A DNA stretch of 64,000 nucleotides, from assembly GCA_938015435.1 (NCBI GenBank), contig CALLPN010000003.1:186001-250000 (forward strand), given 5' to 3'. Of the stretch, positions 1-8,045 are shown piece after piece. A program made the position numbers and the translations under genes. Source of the DNA: an uncultured Saprospiraceae bacterium. Its GTDB lineage: Bacteria > Bacteroidota > Bacteroidia > Chitinophagales > Saprospiraceae. The stretch's first letter is position 1. Each line of letters opens with the position of its first letter. The notes below the pieces were generated by a model. The model searched no databases and was not told the origin of the DNA. It saw only the letters and a program-made list of their open reading frames with translations.

Positions 1-1
1 A

Positions 2-865
2 TTGTGGACGCAAGACTTAGAGGTAACTATCGGTGCAGGAGTTGCAAGATCTACAGGACTTAAGATTGGCGATAGTTTTAAGAGTTCACATGGATTCGAT
101 GATGACGCAGATTTAGCTCATGATCATAGTGCTTTTAAAGTAGTGGGAACACTCAAGCAAAGTGGCTCAGTGGTAGATCAATTGATATTGACTAACCCAT
201 CTACTGTATGGGCAGTACATGATCATACTGCCGATGACCATGATCACGAAGGACACGATCACGCGCATCATGATCCTCCAGTAAGATCAAACGAGGAACT
301 ATTAGAGCACCCTGAGAAAGACATAACGTCTCTACTTATAAGATACAAAGACAGGACAAATTATCGTACGCTTAGTCTCCCTAGAGCGATCAATGAAAAT
401 ACAGATATGCAAGCGGCATCACCGCCTTATGAAATCAACAAACTTTATTCTCTTATAGGAGTAGGTACTGATGCGATAAGATGGCTGGCGATACTCATAG
501 CATTCGTGTCGGCGATCAGTATATTTTTGTCTCTATATAAGTCTATGAAAGAGCGTAAGTACGAGTTATCTCTTATTAGAGTAATGGGGGGCAGTAGAAG
601 TACTTTATTTATGCTTATAGTATTGGAAGGTATCATCTTAGCGATCATTGGATATGGTGTGGGTATGATCATTAGCCATGGAGGCATGGAGGTGATGTCT
701 AACTTTCTTCAGTCTAGCTATAGATATGATTTCACTGGATTGAGAATGATACCTGGAGATGCTTGGTTATTATTAGGATCGATTATCTTGGGTGTTGTTG
801 CTGCATTGATACCAGCGTATCAGGCGAGTTATACAGATATACAGAAGACGCTTTCCGAGAAGTAG
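2..865 (+). CDS. FtsX/MacB-like ABC transporter permease, 5'-truncated by window edge
   Basis: This is the C-terminal part of a permease; the reading frame is open at the window edge. The visible part has a periplasmic (MacB-type core) segment, a His/Asp-rich stretch at about residues 73-93, and then three transmembrane helices around residues 155-180, 200-230 and 250-275. The motif around RVMGGSR, just after the first visible helix, is typical of FtsX-family permeases (LolC/E, MacB). These proteins work with an ATPase to move lipoproteins or small molecules from the inner membrane or periplasm. The His-rich insertion suggests metal binding, which is inference. The ATPase partner should lie upstream of the window. 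The tail of the gene is duplicated just downstream. Confidence 0.85.
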   Translation: MWTQDLEVTIGAGVARSTGLKIGDSFKSSHGFDDDADLAHDHSAFKVVGTLKQSGSVVDQLILTNPSTVWAVHDHTADDHDHEGHDHAHHDPPVRSNEELLEHPEKDITSLLIRYKDRTNYRTLSLPRAINENTDMQAASPPYEINKLYSLIGVGTDAIRWLAILIAFVSAISIFLSLYKSMKERKYELSLIRVMGGSRSTLFMLIVLEGIILAIIGYGVGMIISHGGMEVMSNFLQSSYRYDFTGLRMIPGDAWLLLGSIILGVVAALIPAYQASYTDIQKTLSEK

Positions 866-1058
866 AGGATTGTTGATTTTTAATATGGGTTTAGATTACA
901 TTAAACCGCTAAGGGAAAGAAAGATCGCTAAGAAGATTTTGAATTAAGAGATATAGAAGACGCTTTTTGAGAAGTAGTGGGTGTTCGTTTTTAGCTAATG
1001 GGATTAGGATAAATTGAATTGCTAAGCTAAGGAGTAAAGAATCCTAAGTAGAATTGTT
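836..1058. repeat. Decayed tandem duplication (about 113 bp period) containing the permease gene tail
   Basis: Two diverged copies lie head to tail, at about 836-949 and 950-1058. Both include the codons for the last residues of the permease; the second copy reads KTLFEK then stop, against KTLSEK then stop in the gene. Both continue through similar noncoding sequence. The first copy carries the core CCGCTAAGGGAAAGAAAG (906-923), which also occurs in the repeats at 16.1-16.4 kb; the second has a degraded version near 1020-1040. Identity looks like two thirds by eye. Confidence 0.6.
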
Positions 1059-1223
1059 TTTTGTATCCGCATAGCAAAATACTAGGCGTAAAAAAACCGC
1101 ATCCAGCAGAACGAAAAGATACTTATTAACTAAAAAAGTCTTTCTCGAGATTGGTTTATTCTCTGCTGGATAACGGTCTTACTTATAGCGTATTGAGATA
1201 ACGCTTTACTTCTTCAATGCTTC
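866..1223. other. Intergenic region between convergent genes
   Basis: This 358-base gap holds the duplicated gene tail (to about 1058) and a terminator-like inverted repeat (1090-1176). I see no credible coding sequence, tRNA or promoter in it. Confidence 0.6.
1090..1176 (-). terminator. Terminator-like long hairpin for the glucosaminidase gene
   Basis: A perfect 10-base inverted repeat pairs ATCCAGCAGA (1101-1110) with TCTGCTGGAT (1162-1171), extended by CCG/CGG after a small bulge. Read on the minus strand it is followed by a run of seven T (plus-strand A run 1090-1096). It lies about 50 bases past the stop of the minus-strand gene. The loop is long (51 nt), though it contains a weaker inner stem. 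Confidence 0.5.
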
Positions 1224-1793
1224 TTATTTGATTAATGTCCTAAATGGATCAGCTGAATGATCGTATTGAGACAAGTTGTACTTTTCTATTTTGGCGATCA
1301 GTTTATTACTGTAACTGATGTCGGTAGCATATCCACATTCTTTCAGTCCATAGGCCCATCCTTTATAATCTGTTTTGTCTAGATCAAAAAGCTTACCATA
1401 GTGAGCAGAATACATCAAAAAATTAGAATGATCCACATAACTTTCAATCGTATTATTATAAGATCGAAAGCAAGATTCTATTAGATCTCCCCTTGAATTA
1501 AAATCATCATCCTCATGATAATATTTTTTCCCTTGCCAATACGATTTACATTTAATACCAAAATGGTTGTTAGCTCTAGTTGCGAGATCACTTTGTCCAT
1601 AGTTCGACTCATGTAATCCTTGCGCTAGTGTAATACTCGCAGGTACTCCTGTTCGATACATTTCTATTACAGCTAATTCGGCATAGGCATCAAGGTAACC
1701 GTATGCGAGATCTTCTGTGGTATCAAACCAGGTAAAAGAAGTCAACGGTACAATACACGCTACACAAATCATTAGTCTACTCAATCTCATCAT
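1224..1793 (-). CDS. Secreted glucosaminidase-domain protein (FlgJ/LytD-like muramidase fold)
   Basis: The 189-residue product starts with a signal peptide (Arg, then a hydrophobic stretch to about residue 22) followed by a glucosaminidase domain at about 35-180. The family hallmark PASITLAQGLHESNYG holds the catalytic Glu, and NNHFGIKC follows at the expected spacing. Such enzymes cleave the N-acetylglucosaminyl-beta-1,4-N-acetylmuramyl bond of peptidoglycan in the periplasm or outside the cell. Single-domain versions of this size, without LysM or SH3 modules, are common in Bacteroidota. It is monocistronic, convergent with the permease. Two ATG codons are adjacent at the start (1793 and 1790). 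The substrate is inferred from the family. Confidence 0.88.
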   Translation of the reverse strand: MMRLSRLMICVACIVPLTSFTWFDTTEDLAYGYLDAYAELAVIEMYRTGVPASITLAQGLHESNYGQSDLATRANNHFGIKCKSYWQGKKYYHEDDDFNSRGDLIESCFRSYNNTIESYVDHSNFLMYSAHYGKLFDLDKTDYKGWAYGLKECGYATDISYSNKLIAKIEKYNLSQYDHSADPFRTLIK

Positions 1794-2038
1794 TACTTAT
1801 GTGGGTTGGAATTAACAATTACAATAGGCAAAAAAATCATTCGTTTTTTGCTGGGATACTATGACTACCTAACAAACAAGTACTATGCCAAAACCAATAG
1901 GCAAACAGAAACTTAATGTTGTAACTTGTTGATATACAATTAAATACGGGTGTAATGTTTATTCAATACAACAATAATGTTTTTTGGGATAGTATTTGCA
2001 GTGTATAATATACTACGTACGAAAGAGATATTTAATTG

Positions 2039-4060
2039 ATGAATAGATATATACTAAATCTAAATTGGATGGTAATGGCTATGATGCTTACTATAAGCTC
2101 ATGTGTACCGCCAAGTAATGAGGTCATTACAGATATTAATATAACGAATAGTGATCCAATGTATCAGAGGTTATACAACCATCAGGATAATCAAAATGTG
2201 GATAGCTTATTAGCTTTTTTCAATGACGCAAACCCATCATATAGACTTATTGCTGTCAGAGCCATGGCAAGTATGCAAAGTGAAGCAGCTATAGACTCTT
2301 TGGTTCTTAAACTTTCTGATCCTGTGCTTGAGATACGTACGGCAGCAGCATATGCATTGGGACAGATAGGAAATGCAGAGACGGTTGATCCTCTTATGAA
2401 TGCTTTTGTCAATCGCGATACTGTTGATGTAGATAATAGTTTTAACTCTACAATATTGGAAGCTATAGGGAAGACAGGAAATAAATCATTACTTAATGCC
2501 TTGTCTTCAGTTAATAATTATCGTTCAACAGATACATTACTTCTAATGGGTCAAGCAAGAGCAATATATAGATATGCAACACGAAACATAACAACGCAAA
2601 TTGGTACTGAACGGATGATAGATATTGCAAGTAGCGAGACCTATCCTAATCAAGTAAGAGTGATGGCATCTAATTACCTCGCTCGAGCCAAGGAAATTGA
2701 TATTACAAAAAGCCAATTTAGGTTAGCAGAGGCATTGACAGGATCTAATGACCCAAATATCCGAATGGCGATTGCGTCAGCACTCCGAAAAGTTACGGAA
2801 CCTGATATATTGAAGATATTACAATCACAGCTTATCGTAGAAAAAGATTATCGTGTAAAAGTGAATATAATTAAATCACTTGGGAGTTATAATTATATCG
2901 ATAATATTGATTTGATAATAGATCATCTGGAAGATGAAAATATACACGTAGCTAATGCCGCGGCACAATACTTAGTAGATCATGGAAATAGAAGTGATGC
3001 AGAAATCTATAAAACATTTGCATCTAAAGATATAGATCATTCTGTAAGATCGAAAGTCTTCGCGTCAGTATTGAAACACTTGCCTCCATATTACACTGGC
3101 AGTAAAAGTCGAATTAGGACAAAAATATTTAAATACTTAGATGAGCTTAAGGACAAACCTTATGTCGCAAAACACTATGTATCTGCATTAGGCTATGATC
3201 CGTATAATTATGCCTATCTCAAGGAGGCAGCAATAGATAGTGGAGCAACAGTGGTCCGTACAGCAGGGATGGAGGCCTTATCTAATATCTTATCCAGTGA
3301 ATCTTTTATCAAGACATTTAGATCTCGAAGCAATATCGTAAAAACTGAAATTCTGGAAATCATTAAAGAACAATTTGTTAAAGGTGATGTAGGAACCATG
3401 GCAGTGGGATCAAGTATTTTAAGTAATGAAAAATTGGGATACAGAGATTTAATAAAGAATGATAGCTTCCTTATCAAGGCTGCGGCAAAGTTATCTTTAC
3501 CTCAAGAGATAGAAACATACAATGAGATAAAGAAAGCTTTAGCCTATATTAACAATGTGAAGTATGAAGCAGAGAAAACAAGCTTTAACCATGCCATCGA
3601 TTGGAAAACGTTAGCTACTGTATCAGATTCAACAATTGCGGTTGTGAAGACCAACAAGGGAAACTTTACAATTAAGTTATTCGGTACTTTGACACCTGGA
3701 TCTGTAGCCAATTTTGTAAATCTTGCCAACAATGATTTCTTTGACAATAAAACTTATCATCGTGTAGTATCTAATTTTGTAATCCAAACCGGCTGTCCAC
3801 GTGGTGATGGGTATGGTTCGCTGGATTATTCGATTAGATCTGAATTGCCGCAACAATACTATGACGATGAAGGATATGTAGGAATGGCATCAGCAGGACT
3901 AAATACTGAAGGGACACAATGGTTTGTTACTCACTCTCCTACACCACACCTTGATGGGAAGTATACCATCTTTGGAAAAATAACTGAAGGAATGGATGTC
4001 ATCCATCAAATAGTCGAAGGAGATAAAATCAATGATGTGATCATTACAATAAAGAGATAA
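2039..4060 (+). CDS. HEAT-repeat lipoprotein fused to C-terminal cyclophilin-type peptidylprolyl isomerase
   Basis: The 673-residue product begins with a lipoprotein signal whose lipobox Cys is residue 22 (TISSC). Residues about 40-480 form HEAT-like helical repeats; one clear copy reads DPVLEIRTAAAYALGQIG. A cyclophilin domain fills about 532-673, with YHRVV, NFVIQ and the block from GTQWFVTH to the end, so the catalytic Arg and the core aromatic residues are present. It should catalyse proline cis-trans isomerisation in the periplasm, with the HEAT solenoid binding clients or partners (inference). I chose the ATG at 2039; a TTG codon lies directly before it. It stands alone with an 85-base gap to the next gene. 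Confidence 0.87.
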   Translation: MNRYILNLNWMVMAMMLTISSCVPPSNEVITDINITNSDPMYQRLYNHQDNQNVDSLLAFFNDANPSYRLIAVRAMASMQSEAAIDSLVLKLSDPVLEIRTAAAYALGQIGNAETVDPLMNAFVNRDTVDVDNSFNSTILEAIGKTGNKSLLNALSSVNNYRSTDTLLLMGQARAIYRYATRNITTQIGTERMIDIASSETYPNQVRVMASNYLARAKEIDITKSQFRLAEALTGSNDPNIRMAIASALRKVTEPDILKILQSQLIVEKDYRVKVNIIKSLGSYNYIDNIDLIIDHLEDENIHVANAAAQYLVDHGNRSDAEIYKTFASKDIDHSVRSKVFASVLKHLPPYYTGSKSRIRTKIFKYLDELKDKPYVAKHYVSALGYDPYNYAYLKEAAIDSGATVVRTAGMEALSNILSSESFIKTFRSRSNIVKTEILEIIKEQFVKGDVGTMAVGSSILSNEKLGYRDLIKNDSFLIKAAAKLSLPQEIETYNEIKKALAYINNVKYEAEKTSFNHAIDWKTLATVSDSTIAVVKTNKGNFTIKLFGTLTPGSVANFVNLANNDFFDNKTYHRVVSNFVIQTGCPRGDGYGSLDYSIRSELPQQYYDDEGYVGMASAGLNTEGTQWFVTHSPTPHLDGKYTIFGKITEGMDVIHQIVEGDKINDVIITIKR

Positions 4061-4099
4061 GATTAAATCGATAAACAATTCTATAGTAGCGAATAATCT

Positions 4100-4107
4100 T
4101 ATTTTTG
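4100..4107 (+). promoter_or_regulatory. Bacteroidota -7 box for the 4146 gene
   Basis: TATTTTTG matches TAnnTTTG exactly and lies 39 bases before the ATG at 4146, giving a leader of about 33 nt. No clear -33 TTTG is visible. Confidence 0.45.
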
Positions 4108-4145
4108 CAGTCCAAAAAGTACTTTCAAATTTTAAACCTAATTGC

Positions 4146-4751
4146 ATGAAATTTACGACTCTATATAAAGCATTATTAGCAATAGCAATTATCGGTCTTT
4201 TTGCTATGTGTAAATCAGAATCCAAATCAAAAGATTCAACTTCGAATACCAAAGCAGAAAAAGGAGAAAGTATCAATGTAAAGGTGGATTCATCGATGGT
4301 TGACTATACGCGAACAACAAACCTAGAGTATGTAAGTTTACCGCAAATGCTTAGATGGAATATTATCTCCAAATCATTATTGAAGCTCGATAATAACCCT
4401 AGTGGGTATGTAGTTACAGATACGATTTCTTGGATACATCCTAGTGGCAAAAGTTACATGTCTATGTCTCACTATACAAAGATCAATGACGAGACGGTAG
4501 ATTATAAAATGTTTTACGAAAAAGTAAAATCATCTTACCCGTATAATGAATACAGTTATACTAAATATAGTGTAAGTGACATAGATATGTATGAGATTAA
4601 ACTTTCTAACGATAAGACACATAACTACAAGCTAGTAATTCCTAAAGGTAAAGAGATCATATCAATCGATTTACAATCGTATGATGATGGTTATAATGAG
4701 GAAATAGAAAAATTCATAGAACAGATTCCAGGCTTGGTTACTATTCATTAG
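4146..4751 (+). CDS. Putative lipoprotein of unknown function
   Basis: I do not recognise this 201-residue protein. The N-terminus has Lys, a hydrophobic stretch and Cys at residue 22 in LFAMC, followed by a Ser/Lys-rich linker (about 23-45). That resembles a Bacteroidota lipoprotein, although Met at -1 is not the usual lipobox residue. The rest is a mixed alpha/beta domain rich in Tyr and Ser with no known catalytic motif. Its size and layout resemble periplasmic or surface lipoproteins of the DUF type. It has its own -7 box and is convergent with the CAT-like gene. Confidence 0.65.
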   Translation: MKFTTLYKALLAIAIIGLFAMCKSESKSKDSTSNTKAEKGESINVKVDSSMVDYTRTTNLEYVSLPQMLRWNIISKSLLKLDNNPSGYVVTDTISWIHPSGKSYMSMSHYTKINDETVDYKMFYEKVKSSYPYNEYSYTKYSVSDIDMYEIKLSNDKTHNYKLVIPKGKEIISIDLQSYDDGYNEEIEKFIEQIPGLVTIH

Positions 4752-4805
4752 GTATAGTAATATTTCAGTTTATTTATAATAGAGATCAAAAAATAGAAGT
4801 GCTAT

Positions 4806-4829
4806 TCTAAATATCTAAATATCTAAATA
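4806..4829. repeat. Three perfect tandem copies of TCTAAATA across a stop codon
   Basis: The octamer TCTAAATA is repeated three times without error. The stop codon of the CAT-like gene (4815-4817, minus strand) lies inside the array. The unit length is not a multiple of three, so a change in copy number could alter the last residues of that protein. Confidence 0.7.
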
Positions 4830-5432
4830 TTCTTGAAATAACTCTACAAATTGACCAACATGATATCCATCTACAAGCGCATGGTTGACACTAATGGCCA
4901 CATTCATAATCATCCGATTATCAGTGGTAACAACTTTACTGAAAGATAATTCTGGGATAGACTCCAGTTTTCCTGATACGGGTTCTTTTTGACTCGTAAA
5001 GTTGAACCAAGGCATAGCCGAACAATGAATGCAATTGTCACCATTGATTGGAGGGTACAGCTCATGATTATTTTGAATTCTAAGTTTTTCCTCTAAAAAA
5101 CTATTATAGAAATTATCATAGTCATCGTTAAAATGGATCCAAGAAAATCCAAAAGTATTGTCCTCTCTCATAATAGTAGCAGATGCATGAATTGTATCTA
5201 CATCAAATACTTTTCCCTCTTTGATTCTATATCGCATATTATCTACTTGGTTGATTGACTTCATACAGTCATGTAGATATCGTACAAAAAAACTCTTTCC
5301 GTTTATCTTGCTCTTTTGATAAGCATTTGTAACATCTAATGGTACAGTAACTGCAAAGAAAGGGTTACTCAAGGCAACAAAGTGTTGGTAGTGTTGCTTT
5401 CTATTCCAAGTGTCAATGTTTATTTCTTTCAA
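4815..5432 (-). CDS. CatA-like (chloramphenicol acetyltransferase fold) acyltransferase
   Basis: The 205 residues match the CAT family in length and layout. The catalytic block reads NHALVDGYH (183-191): the second residue, His184, is the catalytic base position of the HHxxxDG motif, and Asp188 is the structural Asp. The first His of the usual pair is Asn here. CAT enzymes transfer acetyl from acetyl-CoA to a hydroxyl group and work as trimers in the cytoplasm. Chromosomal Bacteroidota members are often not proven chloramphenicol resistance enzymes, so the acceptor is unknown. The start is a TTG (5430-5432), 12 bases after the HAD gene, so the two are probably co-transcribed. Confidence 0.82.
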   Translation of the reverse strand: MKEINIDTWNRKQHYQHFVALSNPFFAVTVPLDVTNAYQKSKINGKSFFVRYLHDCMKSINQVDNMRYRIKEGKVFDVDTIHASATIMREDNTFGFSWIHFNDDYDNFYNSFLEEKLRIQNNHELYPPINGDNCIHCSAMPWFNFTSQKEPVSGKLESIPELSFSKVVTTDNRMIMNVAISVNHALVDGYHVGQFVELFQEYLDI

Positions 5433-5444
5433 GGAGGTATGATA

Positions 5445-6140
5445 TTAAAGATGATATAATATTTTTCTTGCGCTATCTAAAGTTAGGTATTGATCATTAT
5501 CCAATGTCTTAACATCTACAGTTTCATGTTGCCATGTAGTATGGAAAGGAATATGTATTGCTTGGGCTCCGATATCCAGAAGCGGAAGTATATCTGACTT
5601 CAATGAGTTTCCAATCATAAGAAATTCTGTTGGAGTAATATCTAAATGCGATAACACCTTACTATAGTCTTCTTTCTTTTTATTACTCATCACTTCTACA
5701 TGATGAAAGTATTTTCCTAGACTTGATTTGTTTAATTTTCTTTCTTGGTCCAGTAAATCACCTTTGGTACAAAGTATGAGTCTATATTTTTTAGAAAGGT
5801 GTTGAAGGACATCTTCAATGCCATCTAATAATTCTACTGGTTTATTCAGCATGTCTTTACCGATGGCTAGTATTTCCTCTAGAGAATTGTTTGATATTTT
5901 ACCATTCGATATTTCTATTGCGGACTCAATCATAGATAAGACAAACCCTTTGATTCCGTAGCCATACAAGTCTAAATTATCCATTTCTTTTTTGAATAAT
6001 TCTTGCTCTACTTTGTTGATAGTTTCATAAGGTGAAAGCAACTTGGCAAATTGATCTTCTGCTTCTCTAAAGAAAGTCTCATTGACCCAGAGTGTATCGT
6101 CAGCATCAAAACCGATTACTTTTATTTGAGAGAATTCCAT
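5445..6140 (-). CDS. HAD-superfamily hydrolase (YjjG/phosphoglycolate-phosphatase-like)
   Basis: The 231-residue protein has the HAD motif I DADDT at residues 12-16 (nucleophile Asp12 and acid Asp14). A helical cap follows (about 20-95), then motif II in LILCTKGD, and motif III/IV around KKKEDYSK and MIGNSLKSDILP. These enzymes remove phosphate from small molecules such as nucleotides or sugar phosphates. The substrate cannot be told from sequence. It lies 27 bases after the ABC exporter and 12 bases before the CAT-like gene in the same direction, suggesting one transcript. Confidence 0.85.
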   Translation of the reverse strand: MEFSQIKVIGFDADDTLWVNETFFREAEDQFAKLLSPYETINKVEQELFKKEMDNLDLYGYGIKGFVLSMIESAIEISNGKISNNSLEEILAIGKDMLNKPVELLDGIEDVLQHLSKKYRLILCTKGDLLDQERKLNKSSLGKYFHHVEVMSNKKKEDYSKVLSHLDITPTEFLMIGNSLKSDILPLLDIGAQAIHIPFHTTWQHETVDVKTLDNDQYLTLDSARKILYHL

Positions 6141-6167
6141 CTTATTGTTTTAAATAGAAATAGTAAT

Positions 6168-7982
6168 TTATTGATATCCTTCAGCTTGCAAATCAAACAA
6201 CTCAGAGTATAGCTTACCGTGTTTCATTAATTCTTCGTGTGTTCCTATTTCTAGTACTTCACCATTGTTCAGTACAAGGATACGATCTGCCATACGCACT
6301 GTCGAAAACCTGTGCGATATAATGATGCTCGTACGACCTTTAGTCAAGCCTATAAATCTTTGAAAAACTTCGTACTCTGCTCTCGCATCCAAAGCGGAAG
6401 TTGGTTCGTCTAATATGATAATAGGCGCTTCTGACATATACGCTCTAGCTAATGCAATTTTTTGCCATTGTCCACCAGACAGCTCTGCTCCTTTTTTAAA
6501 TCTTCTGCCAAGTTCTTGATCATATCCTTTAAGAAGGTCTTTTACCACCTCATCAGCAAGGCTAAGTTCAGCAGCCTGCTTTATTCGATTATCATCATTT
6601 ACTTTATCTATATTTCCTACTGCAATATTGATTCGTGTAGTAAGATAATACTTTACAAAATCTTGAAAGATCGCTCCGAATAGTTTTTGATACTCTTCCT
6701 TATTGTAATGTCGGACATCTACACCATCTAATAGAATGCGACCTCCTGTAGGTTCGTATAGCCTCAGCAATAATTTTATCAGTGTCGTTTTACCACTTCC
6801 ATTTTCTCCTACGAGAGCTAGTTTTTCTCCTTTCCTCAATTTAAAAGACAAGCCATTAAATACAGGTATATGACCATTAGGATAACTGAAGGTAACGTCT
6901 TGAAACTCAACACCGTTGACGATTTCATTTGGGACAGGTAACTGTTCGAATTCAGATTGATCGTTGAACTCCATATCTATAAAATCAAAATAGTCGTGGA
7001 GGTACATTGCATTCTCAGTAATGTTACTAAATCGGGTAAACATCACTTGTAACTGATTACGTAATTTATTGAAAGAGCCTGCAAGAAATGTCAACTCGCC
7101 AATAGTGACTAGACTTACAACGGCTTTGAGAATAATGAAAACAAAAGCCCCATAATATGCTACAACACCAACTACATTAAACAAAGCACCCCAAACAGAT
7201 CTTTTGATGGTAAGCTTCTTTACGGATTGATAATATTTATCTGCCGTAGTGGCAAACGTTTTACTAATAAAATCTGCTAAGCCAAAAAGCTTGACCTCTT
7301 TGGCGGTAACATCACTCGCGCCAATAACTCGCATATAATCCAGCTGTCTTCTCTCTGGTGCCATACGAGAGGTGAGCTTATAATTGGAACTAGAAAACTT
7401 AAGTTCATTAAGTAAAGTAGGAATGATAGAAACGATTAGGAGTAATATCAGAATAGGGTAGAAATATATTAGTGCGGATATCAGCGATATTATAGTAATA
7501 AGATCTTGAGCCTGGGATAATGCATTGGACATCAAATTTACTCTACCTACAGTTTGTCTTCGTGCACGCTCTAGTTTGTCGTAGAACTCTGAATCTTCAA
7601 GATATTCTAAATCAACTCGTGCTGTTTTTTGTATTAGTTCTACCGATGAATCATTGGAGTATAGATTACCTATCAATGTATCTGTAACTCCAATTAGTCT
7701 ATTGAAAACATCACTGAAAACAGCGACACCAAACTCTATAGCGATAAGAATATACAGTCTGTTCAATTCTTCAGATTCACCAGAATTAACGATCTTAATT
7801 ACTTCATCTATTATTTCTTTACCAACCCAGAGTAATATTATTGGAAATATGGACTTAATCAATCGCAACAACACATTTAGTGTAAACATCTTGGGACTGG
7901 ATCGATATACAGCCTTAAAGAACCTAGGCAGATATTTGAGTGCCACAAAATTCTGTAAATAAGTTGATTTTTTATCTGTCAT
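6168..7982 (-). CDS. ABC exporter half-transporter (fused membrane and ATPase domains)
   Basis: The 604 residues carry an ABC type-1 membrane domain (about 30-330, six predicted helices) and a C-terminal ATPase domain (about 365-600). The ATPase has Walker A GENGSGKTT, signature LSGGQWQK, Walker B IIILDEPTSALD and switch His in IISHRFS, so it should be active as a homodimer. Family members export lipids, peptides or drugs from the cytoplasm or inner leaflet; the substrate is unknown. It is followed closely by the HAD and CAT-like genes and preceded, 63 bases upstream, by the Omp85-like gene. Confidence 0.88.
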   Translation of the reverse strand: MTDKKSTYLQNFVALKYLPRFFKAVYRSSPKMFTLNVLLRLIKSIFPIILLWVGKEIIDEVIKIVNSGESEELNRLYILIAIEFGVAVFSDVFNRLIGVTDTLIGNLYSNDSSVELIQKTARVDLEYLEDSEFYDKLERARRQTVGRVNLMSNALSQAQDLITIISLISALIYFYPILILLLIVSIIPTLLNELKFSSSNYKLTSRMAPERRQLDYMRVIGASDVTAKEVKLFGLADFISKTFATTADKYYQSVKKLTIKRSVWGALFNVVGVVAYYGAFVFIILKAVVSLVTIGELTFLAGSFNKLRNQLQVMFTRFSNITENAMYLHDYFDFIDMEFNDQSEFEQLPVPNEIVNGVEFQDVTFSYPNGHIPVFNGLSFKLRKGEKLALVGENGSGKTTLIKLLLRLYEPTGGRILLDGVDVRHYNKEEYQKLFGAIFQDFVKYYLTTRINIAVGNIDKVNDDNRIKQAAELSLADEVVKDLLKGYDQELGRRFKKGAELSGGQWQKIALARAYMSEAPIIILDEPTSALDARAEYEVFQRFIGLTKGRTSIIISHRFSTVRMADRILVLNNGEVLEIGTHEELMKHGKLYSELFDLQAEGYQ

Positions 7983-8045
7983 GTATTAAAGACGAATGAA
8001 AGTCTATATTGGTTCATTTAATCAAAGAACCTTATAAAAAGACTA

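Noticed and set aside
1828-1851. An A/T-rich stem GCAAAAAA/TTTTTTGC upstream of the glucosaminidase
   Set aside because: It lies upstream of the start rather than after a gene, and is mostly A-T pairs, so it is not convincing as a terminator or operator.
3899-4276. A 125-codon minus-strand open frame spanning the gap between two plus-strand genes
   Set aside because: It is antisense to the cyclophilin domain and the lipoprotein start, both of which are well supported, and its sequence looks like a frame shadow.
4815-5432. Naming the CAT-like gene as a chloramphenicol resistance gene
   Set aside because: The active-site His is present, but the first His of the motif is Asn, and chromosomal family members in Bacteroidota often have other acceptors.
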